A stretch of 64,000 bases of DNA from Bombus terrestris (lineage: Eukaryota > Arthropoda > Insecta > Hymenoptera > Apidae), in contig NW_025963549.1 of NCBI RefSeq assembly GCF_910591885.1, positions 3,720,001 through 3,784,000 on the forward strand, given 5' to 3'. Within the stretch, counting starts at the first letter, position 1; each line of letters starts with the position of its first letter. The notes under the pieces are model-generated. The model ran no database searches and was not told where the DNA came from. It saw only the letters and a list, made by a program, of their open reading frames with translations. The translations under genes and the position numbers were made by a program. This document shows, piece by piece, positions 50,186-63,700 of this stretch.

Positions 50186-53100
50186 GAATGTGTGGTCCGA
50201 AATCGCTGACAAAATTAAGCAATAACAGGAAATATATGCAAGGCAATATAAGGTATATGTATAGCTTGGAAGTTGTAATCGTTGCTCGCTCGCTCCGCTT
50301 GCTCGTAAAAATCTAGCCCAACCTCACAACCGATCCGTCACGTTAGCAAATTTGAAATAAGTCGCCTCCATATCGAATAACGAACGCAAGAGGGATTGGT
50401 TTTAGGTTAGTCTATAGTTTTCGAGCGAGCGAAGCGAGCGAGGGACGCGTAAAGGTGTGTCACAAACCAACAGTTTGGCACATAGGGACATTGAAATATT
50501 CGCACCAGCTCGAGGAACCGCAAGTCTTTATCGAATTGCGTACTGACAAAAGTTTACAGTTTACCAATACTTTTACATAAATAGTAATATTTCCACATAG
50601 TACAGTGCAACGTGTGGTCCGAAATCGCTGACAAAAGTAGGCAATAACAGGAAATATATGCAAGGCAATATCAGGTATATGTATAGCGTGGAAATTGTAA
50701 TCGTTGCTCGCTCGCTCCGTTCGCTCGTAAAAATCTAGTACAACTTCACAAGCGATCCGACACGTTAGTAAATTTGAAATAAGTCGCCTCCGTATCGAAT
50801 AACGAACGCAAGAGGGATTGGTTTTAGGTTAGGCTATTGTTTTCGAGCGAGCGCTGCGAGCGGGCGACGCGTAAAGGTGTGTCAGAAAACAACGGTTGGA
50901 CACATAAGGACATTGAAATATTCGCACCAGCCCGAGGAGCCGCAAGTATTTATCGAATTGCGTACTGACAAAAGTTTACAGTTTATCAATAGTTTTACAT
51001 AAATAGTAATATTTCCACATAGTACAGTGCAACGTGTGGTCCAAAATCGCTCACAAAATTAGGCAATAACAGGAAATATATGCAAGGCAATATCAGGTAT
51101 ATGTATAGCGTGGAAATTGTAATCGTTGCTCGCTCGCTCCGCTCGCTCGTAAAAATCTAGTCCAACCTCACAACCGATCCGACACGTTAGTAACTTTGAA
51201 ATAAGTCGCCTCCTTATCGAATAACGAACGCAAGAGGGATTGGTTTTAGGTTAGACTATATTTTTCGAGCGAGCGCAGCGAGCGAGCGACGCGTAAAGGT
51301 GTGTCAGAAAACAACGGCTTGGCACCTAGGGACATTGAAATATTCGCACCAGCCCGAGGAGCCGCAAGTATTTATCGAATTGCGTACTGACAAAAGTTTA
51401 CAGTTTATAAATAGTTTTACATAAATAGTAATATTTCCACATAGTACAGTGCAACGTGTGGTCCAAAATCGCTCACAAAATTAGGCAATAACAGGAAATA
51501 TATGCAAGGCAATATCAGGTATATGTATAGCGTGGAAATTGTAATCGTTGCTCGCTCGCTCCGCTCGCTCGTAAAAATCTAGTCCAACCTCACAACCGAT
51601 CCGACACGTTAGTAACTTTGAAATAAGTCGCCTCCTTATCGAATAACGAACGCAAGAGGGATTGGTTTTAGGTTAGACTATATTTTTCGAGCGAGCGCAG
51701 CGAGCGAGGGACGCGTAAAGGTGTGTCACAATCCAACGGTTTGGCACATAGGGACATTGAAATATTCGCACCAGCCCGAGGAACCGCAAGTCTTTATCGA
51801 ATTGCGTACTGACAAAAGTTTACAGTTTACCAATAGTTTTACATAAATAGTAATATTTCCACATAGTACAGTGCAACGTGTGGTCCGAAATCGCTGACAA
51901 AATTAGGCAATAACAGGAAATATATGCAAGGCAATATAAGGTATATGTATAGCATGGAAATTGGAATCGTTGCTCGCTCGCTCCGCTCGCTCGTATAAAT
52001 CTAGTCCAACCTCACAGCCGATCCGACACGTTAGCAAATTTGAAATTAGTCGCCTCATTATCGAATAACGAACGCAAGATGGCTTGGTTTCAGGTTAGGC
52101 TATAGTTTTCGAGCGAGCGCAGCGAGCGAGGGTCGCGTAAATGTGTGTCACAATCCAACGGTTTGGCACATAGGGACATTGAAATATTCGCACCAGCCCG
52201 AGGAGCCGGAAGTCTTTATCGAATTGCGTACTGACAAAAGTTTACAGTTTATCAATAGTTTTACATAAATAGTAATATTTCCACATAGTACAGTGGAATG
52301 TGTGGTTCGAAATCGCTGACAAAATTAGGCAATAACAGGAAATATATGCAAGGCAATATAAGGTATATGTATAGCGTGGAAATTGTAATCGTTGCTCGCT
52401 CGCTCCGTTCGCTCGTAAAAATCTAGTCCAACTTCACAAGCGATCCGACACGTTAGTAAATTTGAAATAAGTCGCCTCCGTATCGAATAACGAACGCAAG
52501 AAGGATTGGTTTTAGGTTAGGCTATAGTTTTCGAGCGAGCGCAGCGAGCGAGCGACGCGTAAAGTTGTGTCAGAAAACAACGGCTTGGCACCTAGGGACA
52601 TTGAAATATTCGCACCAGCCCGAGGAACCGCAAGTATTTATCGAATTGCGTACTGACAAAAGTTTACAGTTTATCAATAGTTTTACATAAATAGTAATAT
52701 TTCCACATAGTACAGTGCAACGTGTGGTCCAAAATCGCTCACAAAATTAGGCAATAACAGGAAATATATGCAAGGCAATATCAGGTATATGTATAGCGTG
52801 GAAATTGTAATCGTTGCTCGCTCGCTCCGCTCGCTCGTAAAAATCTAGTCCAACCTCACAAACGATCCGACACGTTAGTAACTTTGAAATAAGTCGCCTC
52901 CTTATCGAATAACGAACGCAAGAGGGATTGGTTTTAGGTTAGACTATATTTTTCGAGCGAGCGCAGCGAGCGAGGGACGCGTAAAGGTGTGTCACAAACC
53001 AACGGTTTGGCACATAGGGACATTGAAATATTCGCACCAGCCCGAGGAACCGCAAGTATTTATCGAATTGCGTACTGACAAAAGTTTACAGTTTACCAAT

Positions 53101-53984
53101 AGTTTTACATAAATAGTAATATTTCCACATAGTACAGTGCAACGTGTGGTCCGAAATCGCTGACAAAATTAGGCAATAACAGGAAATATATGCAAGGCAA
53201 TATAAGGTATATGTATAGCATGGAAATTGTAATCGTTGCTCGCTCGCTCCGCTCGCTCGTATAAATCGAGGTCCAACCTCACAACCGATCCGACACGTTA
53301 GCAAATTTGAAATAAGTCGCCTCATTATCGAATAACGAACGCAAGAGGGCTTGGTTTTAGGTTAGACTATATTTTTCGAGCGAGCGCAGCGAGCGAGGGT
53401 CGCGTAAATGTGTGTCACAATCCAACGGTTTGGCACATAGGGACATTGAAATATTCGCACCAGCCCGAGGAGCCGCAAGTCTTTATCGAATTGCGTACTG
53501 ACGAAAGTTTACAGTTTATCAATAGTTTTACATAAATAGTAATATTTCCACATAGTACGGTGCAATGTGTGGTCCGAAATCGCTGACAAAATTAGGCAAT
53601 AACAGGAAATATATGCAAGGCAATATAAGGTATGTGTATAGCGTGGAAATTGTAAGCGTTGCTCGCTCGCTCCGCTCGCTCGTAAATATCTAGTCCAACC
53701 TCACAAGCGATCCGACACGTTAGTAAATTTGAAATAAGTCCCCTCCGTATCGAATAACGAACGCAAGAGGGATTGGTTTTAGGTTAGGCTATAGTTTTCG
53801 AGCGAGCGCAGCGAGCGAGCGACGCGTAAAGGTGTGTCAGAAAACAACGGCTTGGCACCTAGGGACATTGAAATATTCGCACCAGCCCGAGGAACCGCAA
53901 GTATTTATCGAATTGCGTACTGACAAAACTTTACAGTTTATCAATAGTTTTACATAAATAGTAATATTTCCACATAGTACAGTG
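50186..53984 (+). repeat. Expanded seven-monomer HOR (nine monomers)
   Basis: Monomer starts are 50186 (P), 50608 (S-like, with AAAAGTAGG), 51030 (Q-like), 51452 (Q), 51874 (R), 52296 (S), 52718 (Q), 53140 (T) and 53563 (U). Two monomers are inserted between P and Q relative to the seven-monomer form at 53985. T has GCATGGAAATTGTAATCG with TATAAATCGAGG. U has GTAAGCGTTG, TAAATATCTAG and GTCCCCTCCG. Confidence 0.85.
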
Positions 53985-56939
53985 GAATGTGTGGTCCGAA
54001 ATCGCTGACAAAATTAAGCAATAACAGGAAATATATGCAAGGCAATATAAGGTATATGTATAGCTTGGAAGTTGTAATCGTTGCTCGCTCGCTCCGCTCG
54101 CTCGTAAAAATCTAGCCCAACCTCACAACCGATCCGTCACGTTAGCAAATTTGAAATTAGTCGCCTCCATATCGAATAACGAACGCAAGAGGGATTGGTT
54201 TTAGGTTAGTCTATAGTTTTCGAGCGAGCGAAGCGAGCGAGGGACGCGTAAAGGTGTGTCACAAACCAACAGTTTGGCACATAGGGACATTGAAATATTC
54301 GCACCAGCTCGAGGAGCCGCAAGTATTTATCGAATTGCGTACTGACAAAAGTTTACAGTTTATCAATAGTTTTACATAAATAGTAATATTTCCACATAGT
54401 ACAGTGCAACGTGTGGTCCAAAATCGCTCACAAAATTAGCCAATAACAGGAAATATATGCAAGGCAATATCAGGTATATGTATAGCGTGGAAATTGTAAT
54501 CGTTGCTCGCTCGCTCCGCTCGCTCGTAAAAATCTAGTCCAACCTCACAACCGATCCGACACGTTAGTAACTTTGAAATAAGTCGCCTCCTTATCGAATA
54601 ACGAACGCAAGAGGGATTGGTTTTAGGTTAGACTATATTTTTCGAGCGAGCGCAGCGAGCGAGGGACGCGTAAAGGTGTGTCACAATCCAACGGTTTGGC
54701 ACATAGGGACATTGAAATATTCGCACCAGCCCGAGGAACCGCAAGTTTTTATCGAATTGCGTACTGACAAAAGTTTACAGTTTACCAATAGTTTTACATA
54801 AATAGTAATATTTCCACATAGTACAGTGCAACGTGTGGTCCGAAATCGCTGACAAAATTAGGCAATAACAGGAAATATATGCAAGGCAATATAAGGTATA
54901 TGTATAGCATGGAAATTGGAATCGTTGCTCGCTCGCTCCGCTCGCTCGTATAAATCTAGTCCAACCTCACAGCCGATCCGACACGTTAGCAAATTTGAAA
55001 TTAGTCGCCTCATTATCGAATAACGAACGCAAGATGGCTTGGTTTCAGGTTAGGCTATAGTTTTCGAGCGAGCGCAGCGAGCGAGGGTCGCGTAAATGTG
55101 TGTCACAATCCAACGGTTTGGCACATAGGGACATTGAAATATTCGCACCAGCCCGAGGAGCCGGAAGTCTTTATCGAACTGCCTACTGACAAAACTTTAC
55201 AGTTTATCAATAGTTTTACATAAATAGTAATATTTCCACATAGTACAGTGGAATGTGTGGTTCGAAATCGCTGACAAAATTAGGCAATAACAGGAAATAT
55301 ATGCAAGGCAATATAAGGTATATGTATAGCGTGGAAATTGTAATCGTTGCTCGCTCGCTCCGTTCGCTCGTAAAAATCTAGTCCAACTTCACAAGCGATC
55401 CGACACGTTAGTAAATTTGAAATAAGTCGCCTCCGTATCGAATAACGAACGCAAGAGGGATTGGTTTTAGGTTAGGGTATAGTTTTCGAGCGAGCGCAGC
55501 GAGCGAGCGACGCGTAAAGGTGTGTCAGAAAACAACGGCTTGGCACCTAGGGACATTGAAATATTCGCACCAGCCCGAGGAACCGCAAGTATTTATCGAA
55601 TTGCGTACTGACAAAAGTTTACAGTTTATCAATAGTTTTACATAAATAGTAATATTTCCACATAGTACAGTGCAACGTGTGGTCCAAAATCGCTCACAAA
55701 ATTAGGCAATAACAGGAAATATATGCAAGGCAATATCCGGTATATGTATAGCGTGGAAATTGTAATCGTTGCTCGCTCGCTCCGCTCGCTCGTAAAAATC
55801 TAGTCCAACCTCACAAACGATCCGACACGTTAGTAACTTTGAAATAAGTCGCCTCCTTATCGAATAACGAACGCAAGAGGGATTGGTTTTAGGTTAGACT
55901 ATATTTTTCGAGCGAGCGCAGCGAGCGAGGGACGCGTAAAGGTGTGTCACAAACCAACGGTTTGGCACATAGGGACATTGAAATATTCGCACCAGCCCGA
56001 GGAACCGCAAGTATTTATCGAATTGCGTACTGACAAAAGTTTACAGTTTACCAATAGTTTTACATAAATAGTAATATTTCCACATAGTACAGTGCAACGT
56101 GTGGTCCGAAATCGCTGACAAAATTAGGCAATAACAGGAAATATATGCAAGGCAATATAAGGTATATGTATAGCATGGAAATTGTAATCGTTGCTCGCTC
56201 GCTCCGCTCGCTCGTATAAATCGAGGTCCAACCTCACAACCGATCCGACACGTTAGCAAATTTGAAATAAGTCGCCTCATTATCGAATAACGAACGCAAG
56301 AGGGCTTGGTTTTAGGTTAGACTATATTTTTCGAGCGAGCGCAGCGAGCGAGGGTCGCGTAAATGTGTGTCACAATCCAACGGTTTGGCACATAGGGACA
56401 TTGAAATATTCGCACCAGCCCGAGGAGCCGGAAGTCTTTATCGAATTGCGTACTGACGAAAGTTTACAGTTTATCAATAGTTTTACATAAATAGTAATAT
56501 TTCCACATAGTACGGTGCAATGTGTGGTCCGAAATCGCTGACAAAATTAGGCAATAACAGGAAATATATGCAAGGCAATATAAGGTATACGTATAGCGTG
56601 GAAATTGTAAGCGTTGCTCGCTCGCTCCGCTCGCTCGTAAATATCTAGTCCAACCTCACAAGCGATCCGACACGTTAGTAAATTTGAAATAAGTCCCCTC
56701 CGTATCGAATAACGAACGCAAGAGGGATTGGTTTTAGGTTAGGCTATAGTTTTCGAGCGAGCGCAGCGAGCGACGGTCGCGTAAATATGTGTCACAATCC
56801 AACGGTTTGGCACCTAGGGACATTGACATATTCGCACCAGCCCGAGGAGTCGGAAGTCTTTATCGAATTGCGTACTGACGAAAGTTTACAGTCTACCAAT
56901 AGTTTTACATAAATAGTAATATTTTCACATAGTACAGTG
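53985..56939 (+). repeat. Seven-monomer HOR, compact form P-Q-R-S-Q-T-U (2955 bp)
   Basis: Monomer starts are 53985 (P), 54407 (Q), 54829 (R), 55251 (S), 55673 (Q), 56095 (T) and 56518 (U). The run R-S-Q-T from 51874 recurs here 2955 bp later with the same private variants. The second Q has AACGATCC. The last monomer (U) has a changed back half (GCGACGGTCGCG, AATATGTGTC), which matches the back of left-block monomers such as 422. Confidence 0.88.
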
Positions 56940-57783
56940 CAACGTGTGGTCCGAAATCGCTGACAAAATTAGGCAATAACAGGAAATATATGCAAGGCAA
57001 TATAAGGTATATGTATAGCTTGGAAGTTGTAATCGTTGCTCGCTCGCTCCGCTCGCTCGTAAAAATCTAGTCCAACCTCACAACCGTTCCGACACGTTGG
57101 CAAATTTGAAATAAGTCGCCTCCATATCGAATAACGAACGCAAGAGGGATTGGTTTTAGGTTAGACTATATTATTCGAGCGAGCGCAGCGAGCGAGGGAC
57201 GCGTAAAGGTGTGTCACAAACCAACGGTTTGGCACATAGGGACATTGAAATATTCGCACCAGCCCGAGGAACCGCAAGTATTTATCGAATTGCGTACTGA
57301 CAAAAGTTTACAGTTTACCAATAGTTTTACATAAATAGTAATATTTCCACATAGTACAGTGCAACGTGTGGTCCGAAATCGCTGACAAAATTAGGCAATA
57401 ACAGGAAATATATGCAAGGCAATATAAGGTATATGTATAGCGTGGAAATTGTAATCGTTGCTCGCTCGCTCCGTTCGCTCGTAAAAATCTAGTCCAACTT
57501 CACAAGCGATCCGACACGTTAGTAAATTTGAAATAAGTCGCCTCCGTATCGAATAACGAACGCAAGAGGGATTGGTTTTAGGTTAGGCTATAGTTTTCGA
57601 GCGAGCGCAGCGAGCGAGCGACGCGTAAAGGTGTGTCAGAAAACAACGGCTTGGCACCTAGGGACATTGAAATATTCGCACCAGCCCGAGGAACCGCAAG
57701 TATTTATCGAATTGCGTACTGACAAAACTTTACAGTTTATCAATAGTTTTACATAAATAGTAATATTTCCACATAGTACAGTG
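56940..57783 (+). repeat. Two extra monomers (V and S) between HOR units
   Basis: Monomer 56940 (type V: GCTTGGAAGTTG, ACCGTTCCGACACGTTGG, ATATTATTCG) and monomer 57362 (S-like: CTCCGTTCGCTCG, CAACTTCACAAGCG) separate two seven-monomer units. A V monomer appears again at 60740, ahead of another P. Confidence 0.8.
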
Positions 57784-60739
57784 GAATGTGTGGTCCGAAA
57801 TCGCTGACAAAATTAAGCAATAACAGGAAATATATGCAAGGCAATATAAGGTATATGTATAGCTTGGAAGTTGTAATCGTTGCTCGCTCGCTCCGCTCGC
57901 TCATAAAAATCTAGCCCAACCTCACAACCGATCCGTCACGTTAGCAAATTTGAAATAAGTCGCCTCCATATCGAATAACGAACGCAAGAGGGATTGGTTT
58001 TAGGTTAGTCTATAGTTTTCGAGCGAGCGAAGCGAGCGAGGGTCGCGTAAAGGTGTGTCACAAACCAACAGTTTGGCACATAGGGACATTGAAATATTCG
58101 CACCAGCTCGAGGAGCCGCAAGTATTTATCGAATTGCGTACTGACAAAAGTTTACAGTTTATCAATAGTTTTACATAAATAGTAATATTTCCACATAGTA
58201 CAGTGCAACGTGTGGTCCAAAATCGCTCACAAAATTAGGCAATAACAGGAAATATATGCAAGGCAATATCAGGTATATGTATAGCGTGGAAATTGTAATC
58301 GTTGCTCGCTCGCTCCGCTCGCTCGTAAAAATCTAGTCCAACCTCACAACCGATCCGACACGTTAGTAACTTTGAAATAAGTCGCCTCCTTATCGAATAA
58401 CGAACGCAAGAGGGATTGGTTTTAGGTTAGACTATATTTTTCGAGCGAGCGGAGCGAGCGAGGGACGCGTAAAGGTGTGTCACAATCCAACGGTTTGGCA
58501 CATAGGGACATTGAAATATTCGCACCAGCCCGAGGAACCGCAAGTATTTATCGAATTGCGTACTGACAAAAGTTTACAGTTTACCAATAGTTTTACATAA
58601 ATAGTAATATTTCCACATAGTACAGTGCAACGTGTGGTCCGAAATCGCTGACAAAATTAGGCAATAACAGGAAATATATGCAAGGCAATATAAGGTATAT
58701 GTATAGCATGGAAATTGGAATCGTTGCTCGCTCGCTCCGCTCGCTCGTATAAATCTAGTCCAACCTCACAGCCGATCCGACACGTTAGCAAATTTGAAAT
58801 TAGTCGCCTCATTATCGAATAACGAACGCAAGATGGCTTGGTTTCAGGTTAGGCTATAGTTTTCGAGCGAGCGCAGCGAGCGAGGGTCGCGTAAATGTGT
58901 GTCACAATCCAACGGTTTGGCACATAGGGACATTGAAATATTCGCACCAGCCCGAGGAGCCGGAAGTCTTTATCGAACTGCCTACCGACAAAAGTTTACA
59001 GTTTATCAATAGTTTTACATAAATAGTAATATTTCCACATAGTACAGTGGAATGTGTGGTTCGAAATCGCTGACAAAATTAGGCAATAACAGGAAATATA
59101 TGCAAGGCAATATAAGGTATATGTATAGCGTGGAAATTGTAATCGTTGCTCGCTCGCTCCGTTCGCTCGTAAAAATCTAGTCCAACTTCACAAGCGATCC
59201 GACACGTTAGTAAATTTGAAATAAGTCGCCTCCGTATCGAATAACGAACGCAAGAGGGATTGGTTTTAGGTTAGGCTATAGTTTTCGAGCGAGCGCAGCG
59301 AGCGAGCGACGCGTAAAGGTGTGTCAGAAAACAACGGCTTGGCACCTAGGGACATTGAAATATTCGCACCAGCCCGAGGAACCGCAAGTATTTATCGAAT
59401 TGCGTACTGACAAAAGTTTACAGTTTACCAATAGTTTTACATAAATAGTAATATTTCCACATAGTACAGTGCAACGTGTGGTCCGAAATCGCTGACAAAA
59501 TTAGGCAATAACAGGAAATATATGCAAGGCAATATAAGGTATATGTATAGCATGGAAATTGTAATCGTTGCTCGCTCGCTCCACTCGCTCGTATAAATCG
59601 AGGTCCAACCTCACAACCGATCCGACACGTTAGCAAATTTGAAATAAGTCGCCTCATTATCGAATAACGAACGCAAGAGGGCTTGGTTTTAGGTTAGACT
59701 ATATTTTTCGAGCGAGCGCAGCGTGCGAGGGTCGCGTAAATGTGTGTCACAATCCAACGGTTTGGCACATAGGGACATTGAAATATTCGCACCAGCCCGA
59801 GGAGCCGCAAGTCTTTATCGAATTGCGTACTGACGAAAGTTTACAGTTTATCAATAGTTTTACATAAATAGTAATATTTCCACATAGTACGGTGCAATGT
59901 GTGGTCCGAAATCGCTGACAAAATTAGGCAATAACAGGAAATATATGCAAGGCAATATAAGGTATATGTATAGCATGGAAATTGTAATCGTTGCTCGCTC
60001 GCTCCACTCGCTCGTATAAATCGAGGTCCAACCTCACAACCGATCCGACACGTTAGCAAATTTGAAATAAGTCGCCTCCATATCGAATAACGAACGCAAG
60101 AGGGATTGGTTTTAGGTTAGTCTATAGTTTTCGAGCGAGCGCAGCGTGCGAGGGTCGCGTAAATGTGTGTCACAATCCAACGGTTTGGCACATAGGGACA
60201 TTGAAATATTCGCACCAGCCCGAGGAGCCGCAAGTCTTTATCGAATTGCGTACTGACGAAAGTTTACAGTTTATCAATAGTTTTACATAAATAGTAATAT
60301 TTCCACATAGTACGGTGCAATGTGTGGTCCGAAATCGCTGACAAAATTAGGCAATAACAGGAAATATATGCAAGGCAATATAAGGTATACGTATAGCGTG
60401 GAAATTGTAAGCGTTGCTCGCTCGCTCCGCTCGCTCGTAAATATCTAGTCCAACCTCACAAGCGATCCGACACGTTAGTAAATTTGAAATAAGTCCCCTC
60501 CGTATCGAATAACGAACGCAAGAGGGATTGGTTTTAGGTTAGGCTATAGTTTTCGAGCGAGCGCAGCGAGCGAGCGACGCGTAAAGGTGTGTCAGAAAAC
60601 AACGGCTTGGCACCTAGGGACATTGAAATATTCGCACCAGCCCGAGGAACCGCAAGTATTTATCGAATTGCGTACTGACAAAAGTTTACAGTTTATCAAT
60701 AGTTTTACATAAATAGTAATATTTCCACATAGTACAGTG
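57784..60739 (+). repeat. Seven-monomer HOR, variant P-Q-R-S-T-T-U
   Basis: Monomer starts are 57784 (P), 58206 (Q), 58628 (R), 59050 (S/Q hybrid), 59472 (T), 59895 (T with a changed back half) and 60318 (U). The second Q is missing because monomer 59050 joins an S front to the end of a Q. An extra T restores the total to seven. This looks like one deletion and one single-monomer duplication. Confidence 0.85.
59050..59471 (+). repeat. Hybrid monomer S/Q
   Basis: The front and middle are type S (GGTTCG, CTCCGTTCG, CAACTTCACAAGCG, AACGGCTTGGCACC). The end reads TTTACCAATAG as in Q, where S monomers such as 55251 and 62850 have TTTATCAATAG (the latter TTCACAGTTTATC). The switch lies between about 59350 and 59425 and accounts for the missing Q in this unit. 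Confidence 0.75.
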
Positions 60740-63700
60740 GAATGTGTGGTCCGAAATCGCTGACAAAATTAAGCAATAACAGGAAATATATGCAAGGCAA
60801 TATAAGGTATATGTATAGCTTGGAAGTTGTAATCGTTGCTCGCTCGCACCGCTCGCTCGTAAAAATCTAGTCCAACCTCACAACCGTTCCGACACGTTGG
60901 CAAATTTGAAATAAGTCGCCTCCATATCGAATAACGAACGCAAGAGGGATTGGTTTTAGGTTAGTCTATAGTTTTCGAGCGAGCGCAGCGAGCGAGCGAC
61001 GCGTAAAGGTGTGTCAGAAAACAACGGCTTGGCACCTAGGGACATTGAAATATTCGCACCAGCCCGAGGAACCGCCAGTATTTATCGAATTGCGTACTGA
61101 CAAAAGTTTACAGTTTATCAATAGTTTTACATAAATAGTAATATTTCCACATAGTACAGTGGAATGTGTGGTCCGAAATCGCTGACAAAATTAAGCAATA
61201 ACAGGAAATATATGCAAGGCAATATAAGGTATATGTATAGCTTGGAAGTTGTAATCGTTGCTCGCTCGCTCCGCTCGCTCGTAAAAATCTAGCCCAACCT
61301 CACAACCGATCCGTCACGTTAGCAAATTTGAAATAAGTCGCCTCCATATCGAATAACGAACGCAAGAGGGATTGGTTTTAGGTTAGTCTATAGTTTTCGA
61401 GCGAGCGAAGCGAGCGAGGGACGCGTAAAGGTGTGTCACAAACCAACAGTTTGGCACATAGGGACATTGAAATATTCGCACCAGCTCGAGGAACCGCAAG
61501 TCTTTATCGAATTGCGTACTGACAAAAGTTTACAGTTTACCAATACTTTTACATAAATAGTAATATTTCCACATAGTACAGTGCAACGTGTGGTCCGAAA
61601 TCGCTGACAAAAGTAGGCAATAACAGGAAATATATGCAAGGCAATATCAGGTATATGTATAGCGTGGAAATTGTAATCGTTGCTCGCTCGCTCCGTTCGC
61701 TCGTAAAAATCTAGTCCAACTTCACAAGCGATCCGACACGTTAGTAAATTTGAAATAAGTCGCCTCCGTATCGAATAACGAACGCAAGAGGGATTGGTTT
61801 TAGGTTAGGCTATTGTTTTCGAGCGAGCGCAGCGAGCGGGCGACGCGTAAAGGTGTGTCAGAAAACAACGGCTTGGCACCTAGGGACATTGAAATATTCG
61901 CACCAGCCCGAGGAGCCGCAATTATTTAACGAATTACCTACTGACAAAAGTTTACAGTTTATCAATAGTTTTACATAAATAGTAATATTTCCACATAGTA
62001 CAGTGCAACGTGTGGTCCGAAATCGCTCACAAAATTAGGCAATAACAGGAAATATATGCAAGGCAATATCAGGTATATGTATAGCGTGGAAATTGTAATC
62101 GTTGCTCGCTCGCTCCGCTCGCTCGTAAAAATCTAGTCCAACCTCACAACCGATCCGACACGTTAGTAAATTTGAAATAAGTCGCCTCCTTATCGAATAA
62201 CGAACGCAAGAGGGATTGGTTTTAGGTTAGACTATATTTTTCGAGCGAGCGCAGCGAGCGAGGGACGCGTAAAGGTGTGTCACAATCCAACGGTTTGGCA
62301 CATAGGGACATTGAAATATTCGCACCAGCCCGAGGAACCGCAAGTATTTATCGAATTGCGTACTGACAAAAGTTTACAGTTTACCAATAGTTTTACATAA
62401 ATAGTAATATTTCCACATAGTACAGTGCAACGTGTGGTCCGAAATCGCTGACAAAATTAGGCAATAACAGGAAATATATGCAAGGCAATATAAGGTATAT
62501 GTATAGCATGGAAATTGGAATCGTTGCTCGCTCGCTCCGCTCGCTCGTATAAATCTAGTCCAACCTCACAGCCGATCCGACACGTTAGCAAATTTGAAAT
62601 TAGTCGCCTCATTATCGAATAACGAACGCAAGATGGCTTGGTTTTAGGTTAGGCTATAGTTTTCGAGCGAGCGCAGCGAGCGAGGGTCGCGTAAATGTGT
62701 GTCACAATCCAACGGTTTGGCACATAGGGACATTGAAATATTCGCACCAGCCCGAGGAGCCGGAAGTCTTTATCGAATTGCGTACTGACAAAACTTTACA
62801 GTTTATCAATAGTTTTACATAAATAGTAATATTTCCACATAGTACAGTGGAATGTGTGGTTCGAAATCGCTGACAAAATTAGGCAATAACAGGAAATATA
62901 TGCAAGGCAATATAAGGTATATGTATAGCGTGGAAATTGTAATCGTTGCTCGCTCGCTCCGTTCGCTCGTAAAAATCTAGTCCAACTTCACAAGCGATCC
63001 GACACGTTAGTAAATTTGAAATAAGTCGCCTCCGTATCGAATAACGAACGCAAGAGGGATTGGTTTTAGGTTAGGCTATAGTTTTCGAGCGAGCGCAGCG
63101 AGCGAGCGACGCGTAAAGGTGTGTCAGAAAACAACGGCTTGGCACCTAGGGACATTGAAATATTCGCACCAGCCCGAGGAACCGCAAGTATTTATCGAAT
63201 TGCGTACTGACAAAAGTTCACAGTTTATCAATAGTTTTACATAAATAGTAATATTTCCACATAGTACAGTGCAACGTGTGGTCCAAAATCGCTCACAAAA
63301 TTAGGCAATAACAGGAAATATATGCAAGGCAATATCAGGTATATGTATAGCGTGGAAATTGTAATCGTTGCTCGCTCGCTCCGCTCGCTCGTAAAAATCT
63401 AGTCCAACCTCACAACCGATCCGACACGTTAGTAACTTTGAAGTAAGTCGCCTCCTTATCGAATAACGAACGCAAGAGGGATTGGTTTTAGGTTAGACTA
63501 TATTTTTCGAGCGAGCGCAGCGAGCGAGGGACGCGTAAAGGTGTGTCACAAACCAACGGTTTGGCACATAGGGACATTGAAATATTCGCACCAGCCCGAG
63601 GAACCGCAAGTATTTATCGAATTGCGTACTGACAAAAGTTTACAGTTTACCAATAGTTTTACATAAATAGTAATATTTCCACATAGTACAGTGCAACGTG

